A stretch of DNA of 64,000 nt, from assembly GCA_026182355.1 (NCBI GenBank), contig JAPFBL010000104.1, positions 668,501 through 732,500 on the forward strand, in the 5' to 3' direction. Positions within the stretch are counted from its first letter, which is position 1; each line of letters opens with the position of its first letter. This DNA is from Hermatobates lingyangjiaoensis (lineage: Eukaryota; Arthropoda; Insecta; Hemiptera; Hermatobatidae). The position numbers and the translations under genes are program-made. Under the pieces are notes generated by a model. That model was not told the origin of the DNA. It saw nothing but the letters and a program-made list of their open reading frames with translations, and searched no databases. This document shows positions 58,290-64,000 of this stretch, in pieces.

Positions 58290-59294
58290 TCACGAATGTA
58301 ACTTTAAAATTCTGGAAAAACAACAGGACTGATCATTAATGTTCCGCTTCTTTTCCTTTATGCATAATGATTCAATTATATGCAGCCTCGTGTGATTATT
58401 TTCTGCATATAATACTTCAATGTTGTCTTCCAGCATTTTTCTACTTAGCCTGCTTTTATGTATGTTCATTGTGTGTTCTTTCGGTCCTCCGGCTGCGAGA
58501 TGCATCGTAAGTCTGCGTGAAAGTGTTGTCGTCGTAGAACCAATGTAGCTCGATTTTAGGAGCTCACAGTCTCCTATAGTGCAATTATATCTGTACACTA
58601 CATTGGTTTTTTGTAGTTGTGTTTTTTGTTGTAGGTTGTTCCTAATTATCATATTTGCTGTGCAGGAACTGTTGTAGTAAATACTAATATTTAGCTTGTC
58701 TGCCGAGTTAACACATGTTGTATTTCTTTTAATTATAGCCTTCAAAATTCTTTCATCCTTTTTATATTCATTAGAGAATTGATTCTTATAATACACCGTT
58801 TGTATTCTTCCTTCTTCACCCAGCTGATGCTCTTGATTATTGTTTGAATTTATATTCTTCATATATTTCCTTAAAATATTGTCGAAGTGTTGGTTACTAT
58901 AACCATTGTTGACCAATACTTGTTTAATCCTTTCTACTGCTTGGTCGAAGAGAGGCCAGTCAGACGATGTCTTGAATGCTCTATGTATAAGTGCCTTAAT
59001 TGTTCCATCTTTATATCTTTCTGGGCACTCACTTTGTGCATTTAAATAAACTCCTGCATGCGTTGGTTTAACATATACTGATGTTTCATATTTCCTGTAA
59101 TTCTGGTTTATTCTTACATCCAGAAAGTTGATATTATTGTTGACACTGAATTCCTTTGTGAATTTTAAAACTGATGCCTCTTCAAGTGCTTTTTTTAAAC
59201 ACTCAATTTCTTGTTCGTTATTCACCACTAAGAAGCAGTCATCAACGTAACGGCAGTACACATGGGGCTTGACTAAGATTCTTGTGTTAACACA
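58290..59294 (-). CDS. PLE reverse transcriptase palm to GIY-YIG nuclease (partial), left arm
   Basis: Open from after a stop (59295) to 58290, with no start codon, so partial. Numbered from the Val before YCRYVDD: the catalytic YVDD is at residues 5-8, NFLDVRI at 45-51, KPTHAGVYLNAQSECPE at 65-81, and the basic HRAFKTSSDWP follows. The nuclease part has VYRYNC (222-227) in place of GIY, SSYIGS (237-242), the arginine-rich LSRRLTMH (247-254) and a likely catalytic Glu in IIESL (296). In an intact PLE this protein reverse-transcribes element RNA at a nicked site. Upstream palm motifs are missing, so it cannot act alone. The lack of stops suggests a recent copy. Confidence 0.8.
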   Translation of the reverse strand, partial: CVNTRILVKPHVYCRYVDDCFLVVNNEQEIECLKKALEEASVLKFTKEFSVNNNINFLDVRINQNYRKYETSVYVKPTHAGVYLNAQSECPERYKDGTIKALIHRAFKTSSDWPLFDQAVERIKQVLVNNGYSNQHFDNILRKYMKNINSNNNQEHQLGEEGRIQTVYYKNQFSNEYKKDERILKAIIKRNTTCVNSADKLNISIYYNSSCTANMIIRNNLQQKTQLQKTNVVYRYNCTIGDCELLKSSYIGSTTTTLSRRLTMHLAAGGPKEHTMNIHKSRLSRKMLEDNIEVLYAENNHTRLHIIESLCIKEKKRNINDQSCCFSRILKLHS

Positions 59295-59430
59295 CTATTC
59301 TCTACATGGCAGAATGTAGATCTGTCATCAGTGGATTTAAGTAGATACTTAGCAGGTAGGTAAGGAGTAATAATTTTATTTAGTGCTTTAGCACATTTGC
59401 AAACTTTTACATGTGCCATGTAGAGAATAG

Positions 59431-60435
59431 TGTGTTAACACAAGAATCTTAGTCAAGCCCCATGTGTACTGCCGTTACGTTGATGACTGCTTCTTAGTGG
59501 TGAATAACGAACAAGAAATTGAGTGTTTAAAAAAAGCACTTGAAGAGGCATCAGTTTTAAAATTCACAAAGGAATTCAGTGTCAACAATAATATCAACTT
59601 TCTGGATGTAAGAATAAACCAGAATTACAGGAAATATGAAACATCAGTATATGTTAAACCAACGCATGCAGGAGTTTATTTAAATGCACAAAGTGAGTGC
59701 CCAGAAAGATATAAAGATGGAACAATTAAGGCACTTATACATAGAGCATTCAAGACATCGTCTGACTGGCCTCTCTTCGACCAAGCAGTAGAAAGGATTA
59801 AACAAGTATTGGTCAACAATGGTTATAGTAACCAACACTTCGACAATATTTTAAGGAAATATATGAAGAATATAAATTCAAACAATAATCAAGAGCATCA
59901 GCTGGGTGAAGAAGGAAGAATACAAACGGTGTATTATAAGAATCAATTCTCTAATGAATATAAAAAGGATGAAAGAATTTTGAAGGCTATAATTAAAAGA
60001 AATACAACATGTGTTAACTCGGCAGACAAGCTAAATATTAGTATTTACTACAACAGTTCCTGCACAGCAAATATGATAATTAGGAACAACCTACAACAAA
60101 AAACACAACTACAAAAAACCAATGTAGTGTACAGATATAATTGCACTATAGGAGACTGTGAGCTCCTAAAATCGAGCTACATTGGTTCTACGACGACAAC
60201 ACTTTCACGCAGACTTACGATGCATCTCGCAGCCGGAGGACCGAAAGAACACACAATGAACATACATAAAAGCAGGCTAAGTAGAAAAATGCTGGAAGAC
60301 AACATTGAAGTATTATATGCAGAAAATAATCACACGAGGCTGCATATAATTGAATCATTATGCATAAAGGAAAAGAAGCGGAACATTAATGATCAGTCCT
60401 GTTGTTTTTCCAGAATTTTAAAGTTACATTCGTGA
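59431..60435 (+). CDS. PLE reverse transcriptase palm to GIY-YIG nuclease (partial), right arm
   Basis: Same protein, residue for residue, as the minus-strand copy at 58290-59294. The open frame begins after a TAG at 59428 and reads VNTRILVKPHVYCRYVDDCF. No ATG precedes the YVDD motif. The missing N-terminal part makes this a second truncated copy, made by the same inverted duplication. The 0.2-kb 3-prime region to 60796 holds the ribozyme-like motif. Confidence 0.8.
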   Translation, partial: CVNTRILVKPHVYCRYVDDCFLVVNNEQEIECLKKALEEASVLKFTKEFSVNNNINFLDVRINQNYRKYETSVYVKPTHAGVYLNAQSECPERYKDGTIKALIHRAFKTSSDWPLFDQAVERIKQVLVNNGYSNQHFDNILRKYMKNINSNNNQEHQLGEEGRIQTVYYKNQFSNEYKKDERILKAIIKRNTTCVNSADKLNISIYYNSSCTANMIIRNNLQQKTQLQKTNVVYRYNCTIGDCELLKSSYIGSTTTTLSRRLTMHLAAGGPKEHTMNIHKSRLSRKMLEDNIEVLYAENNHTRLHIIESLCIKEKKRNINDQSCCFSRILKLHS

Positions 60436-60634
60436 AAAATAACTATATAGTGATTTAAATAATGTTGTGTAAATGTTCATGTAGGGAATTTTGTAGCAAA
60501 CCTGTTACTCATTTTTAATAAGGTAGTGTTTTTTAAAAGTATATTTTATTATTAGTTATGTTTGATAGAAGTGATGTAATTGTCATTGTAAATAAGTATT
60601 TATTAGAATTGTTAAAAAAACCTTGTATATAGAA

Positions 60635-60670
60635 TCCTTGAGAATGGTCAACGTAGACCGAAACGTCGGA
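60635..60670 (+). ncRNA. PLE hammerhead-like motif with U3-A8 core (right arm)
   Basis: Stem I TCC (60635-60637) with GGA (60668-60670). Core TTGAGAA 60638-60644, then stem II GGTC (60646-60649) with GACC (60656-60659). GAAA 60660-60663, then CG and T666-C667 as the cleavage end (GTC). Same core variant as the left arm. Confidence 0.5.
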
Positions 60671-60914
60671 CATGTAATATGAAAAATACAATTAAAGATA
60701 AAAAAATCGGTGAGTTAATTTATATGATACCACAGAGATGGAAAGGTAGAATTCGAAACCTTGAAAAGGTATGTAGGAAACATACTAAACTTAATGTTGG
60801 CAAGATCTTTAATTAGGTATATATATATATAATCTGAACTAGTAATGTGGGTTCTATAACCACTCTGGAATTTGGTTTATTCAGGCAGAAAGTGAAAAAT
60901 TTCTGACCACATTC

Positions 60915-61090
60915 ATCGTGGGAGAGGATTTTAAAACATCGTTTCTATGCTTAGAGTACGTAAGGAACTTTTTAAAGAAATCTAATCGAAATATATTTGA
61001 GTCGACCTAAATTTAGGTCCCCTAATGTAGAATACTCATTGTGTTCTATCTATAGCATATCTGCACTCTTTCGTAGGACGACCACGGCAA
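60915..61090 (+). mobile_element. SINE family 1 tail fragment
   Basis: TATATTTGAGTCGACCTAAA, TTTAGGTCCCCTAATGTAGA and CATTGTGTTCTATC match the 3-prime part of the family 1 copies. The head is lost. Confidence 0.45.
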
Positions 61091-61299
61091 CCTAACATAA
61101 ATAATCATAATGCGGAAGTGGAATGAATTTATACGGTTTTCCAATTTTTTTCAGGATTAGTTATTAATGATTGTTATTTGGCTGAGAGGAGTGGTGAAGT
61201 GACCATTGTGTTCTAAATTCAACAGATACACATAAATGCTCAATCCCACTAGACCTATTGTAAGTAAAGGATTGAGCTAAAGAGAGTGCAAAAAAGCAT

Positions 61300-61455
61300 T
61301 GGTGGATCTAGCCAAGCAGTCATCATCTGTCTTACTGAAGTTGCAGGCCCTTGGCGCTTTATCATCATCTCTCGCTCCTGAGAAAATATTTCTCCCTCAG
61401 CACAATCCTTCATCCTTTCTCGCTTCAGCTTTAACATGAGAGCCGCAATAAGAAA
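61300..61455. promoter_or_regulatory. Candidate conserved non-coding island
   Basis: A GC-richer block with GGATCTAGCCAAGCAGTCAT and TTGGCGCTTTATCATCATCT. No coding domain in the overlapping 68-codon minus-strand frame. Confidence 0.25.
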
Positions 61456-61749
61456 AACCAATTAATAACATTACCTCGCTTTATTTGATCTTTCTTACAA
61501 TAAGGTTTATATTTATCAATCTCTTTTCCAATGCTATTGGACCACTATTTCATCCAAGCATCTTTGCAAAAGTTCAGAAAAATATCTAAATTAAATGAGA
61601 CTATCGATGATTTCATAAGAATTTACTATATATCCTAATATAATAAGAACCGTATTTCCTCAACAATTTTCTTAATTATTCTAAAAACTGGAGCAATTTA
61701 GAAACTTGTACGTTATCAAAAGCGAACTTATACTTACCCTGTGTTAAAC

Positions 61750-61785
61750 GGTGGGTGGGTGCGTGGGTGGGTGGGTGCGTGTGTT
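61750..61785. repeat. (GGGT)n-type microsatellite
   Basis: GGTGGGTGGGTGCGTGGGTG and onward. It is followed by about 300 bases of unassigned sequence that may be the end of a dispersed repeat. Confidence 0.7.
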
Positions 61786-61789
61786 AGCA

Positions 61790-64000
61790 TTGCTTGTTAC
61801 CACGCTACGGTCCAGAATCTTTGATGGATCAAGTTGATATTTTACACAAAAATGGGCCTCATAAAGACGAAGATCCCTATTGTTTGGGAAGAATTATGCA
61901 TGATGGGAAAGTCACTTTTTTTGCCAAAAACCGTTTTTTTTTAAACATTTATTTCTCCTAAACTGATAACCCTAGAGTTTTGACATTTTGACATTATCTT
62001 TGAGGTTACAAATGGAACAAACGAAAAATATATTCAGAATTTTAAAACAACAGGAAATATTTTTTTTCAATAAAATGTAAAAATTTTGACTTATAATTCA
62101 ATCTCAAACCTTGTGAGAGCGATACAAGCCATACTGTTTGACGGACAAGAATGAAACTATCCATATAAATAGAACATTATGTGTAGAATGAGTTGAGATA
62201 TTTTGTTTCAAAATTACATTCGCTAATGGGGCGTTGCAGTACGATTTGTGTTTTCAGAAAATGTTTTTTTGACGCTAAACGGCTCATTAAAAAATAATGA
62301 AAATTTGAACAAAAATGTAACACAAAATTAGCAATTCATAAAAAAAAATTCATGAAGTTTCAATTACGGGAAAGAGCAATAACGATATAAAAACTGTTTG
62401 TTTATCCTAGACTAAGAGATCACCTGCTATACTTGTGGAATTTTTTATATTTTTTTACATTGTTTACATTGACTTAGAAATTTTTTGAGCAAATCCACTG
62501 AGATAAAATTGATATTTATAAAGGAATAATTTAAATTGTTTATTGATCTATATGAGATGTTAGAGGAATAATATTGTGCAGGAAAATAATAACACTCACT
62601 CAGAAAAAATTCGTATATATGTCATTTGACAAAGGGGAAGGAAAATGATCTTATTAAATACTAAGAAGCTTATTATTATTATTATTTTAAAGATTAAAAT
62701 TCCCAGTATAATAATTCTATAAAAGACCAAAAATGTAAATGATAATTTATAATTGGAATCTTTCGTTTAGAGATTAATAAATGTAATTATCGTACATCTT
62801 TAATTAACAAAGCACCTTAAAATAACATTTTCTTCGCTCTTTAAGATGTTTTTCAGAGAAAAAAAGGGTATTTTCCTGTTTTAAATTTTAAAATTTTATT
62901 TTAATATTCAATGTAGAAGGATGTCAAGTAAACGATGTAAGAAATCCACTGGCTGTTTGAACGAAAGCCATTCTCATGTAGAAGAATAAATCGTTTCAAG
63001 AAATGTTCACTTTGGTTTTTCAAAAATGTTATTACTGCTGTAGTTATACTAATGAAATTATTTGCAAATAATAAATTATTTGTGATGTACAAAAATAAGC
63101 TTATAAATTGATATGGCCTTCAATCAATATCTGTACTACCTCAGGAATGAAAGGCGAATAATTATATCCCATTTAGATGTTTACGTTATGCTTAAATGAG
63201 ACGTTATGCTTTATATACTCAAGAAATTTGACATTAAGTTACTTATAGTAAAGTAGAGTGTAGGCCACTCCAGATTTTTTTTTATAGTAAAAAGTACTGA
63301 ACCTTATTTCCTTTGATTATTTGTTATTTTTAGTTAGATATAATTTAAATTTAACATTCTCTATCTCCATCATAATTATCTGCTACGTTTTTTATTTTTT
63401 TTTTAATCTTATTGAAGCTGTCATTTAACATAATCAGACAGTTTGTTCAGTACATCGTCTGTTCGTTAATAATGGTCCTCTAAATTATTTCCCCATTCTT
63501 TATATTAATTCAATTAAATGATAATCCTACCAATTACATACAAAAAACTACAGTTACAGTTGTAACTGTTTGTGTCAATAGGGCCGAATTTCACATTCTA
63601 CCCACTGTAGAAGTGCTCACTATTTCAGAACGAATTGGTAGGAATTTTTAGTAATTTATCAACCCATGTCCTTAGTTCCCCAATGCAGAACGTACAGATA
63701 CTCTTAGAATACAGCTTCCTTGAACGATTGGTAAGATATTTTTACAACTTTGTTGGATTATCATTCTATCAGCTGTTCTCATTCTCACAAGTACCAAAAT
63801 TCATTGTGTGACGTTGCAGTGCCACTTTTTAGTTTTTAAAAGTGCAAATATGGAAATATTTTAATCATTTTTGTCATATAGATAATACTGCCCAAAACTG
63901 AAGAGGGTCTAAAGTGTTCAGAACAAATGTCTCTACCTCATAACCAGGACTCGTTTAAATGTCGATGTAAAACATGTTTTGAAATGGCAGTCCATTGATG
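61790..64000. other. AT-rich stretch, nothing assignable
   Basis: A/T-rich low-complexity sequence with short chance frames. No gene, RNA or mobile element recognised up to the window end. Confidence 0.4.

Larger units (their letters stand above)
57931..60796. mobile_element. PLE fragment as a 1.38-kb inverted duplication
   Basis: Left arm 57931-59311 (minus) and right arm 59414-60796 (plus) are complementary almost without change; I see one extra base near 60628 and one substitution near 60750. The 102-base centre belongs to the minus-strand copy, where the frame gives ITPYLPAKYLLKSTDD before a stop. Each arm holds the PLE palm-to-nuclease coding part and a terminal hammerhead-like motif. 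Ends: CTTAATG at 60796, then unrelated sequence on each side. No flanking duplication was found. Confidence 0.85.

Noticed and set aside
1..64000. CRISPR arrays, bacterial operons or rRNA genes
   Set aside because: No spaced direct repeats of the right size, no dense coding and no rRNA-like conserved sequence; everything points to animal nuclear DNA.

Overview
The window is strongly AT-rich eukaryotic DNA with no operons, ribosome binding sites or dense coding. It looks like intronic or intergenic sequence from an invertebrate animal genome. Clues are one spliced exon of an immunoglobulin-superfamily gene, many Penelope-like elements (PLEs), a Jockey-type LINE, a Helitron, tRNA-derived SINEs and many (TA)n, (CA)n and (ATT)n tracts. 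The LINE type and the Ig exon lean towards a protostome, perhaps an arthropod, but the species cannot be named from sequence alone.

Layout. 600-1450: cluster of PLE-type 3-prime ends with hammerhead-like motifs. 1740-4375: a decayed PLE (N-terminal region, reverse transcriptase, thumb, terminal ribozyme-like motif). 10349-10453 (-): a 105-bp Ig-domain exon with clean splice sites, the only host coding sequence I can support. 12866-18420: three copies of a tRNA-derived SINE. 27444-33594: two near-identical 2.08-kb direct repeats around a Helitron fragment; the first copy carries the Helitron 5-prime end and the second looks like the empty insertion site. 34856-35984: a short PLE copy (GIY-YIG nuclease end) with 66-bp inverted ends and a 12-bp flanking duplication. 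37471-38510: three related SINE-like units. 44475-45466 (-): another PLE fragment. 54942-57107: a 5-truncated Jockey-type LINE broken by frameshifts. 57931-60796: a PLE fragment present as a 1.38-kb near-perfect inverted duplication.

The main theme is PLEs and self-cleaving RNA. At least twelve sites carry a hammerhead-type arrangement (CUGANGA-like box, hairpin, GAAA, cleavage triplet, closing stem I). They fall into several sequence families, some attached to recognisable PLE coding sequence. One copy (34768-34810, minus) keeps every core base. The two arms of the 58-60 kb palindrome share a paired core change (U3 with A8) that keeps base pairing. Many copies abut (TA)n tracts and several have fold-back ends.

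Between the repeats are relatively GC-rich, non-coding islands with homeodomain-, TALE- and POU-like words. They may be conserved regulatory elements in large introns, but this needs comparative data. Most other AT-rich stretches show nothing I can assign.
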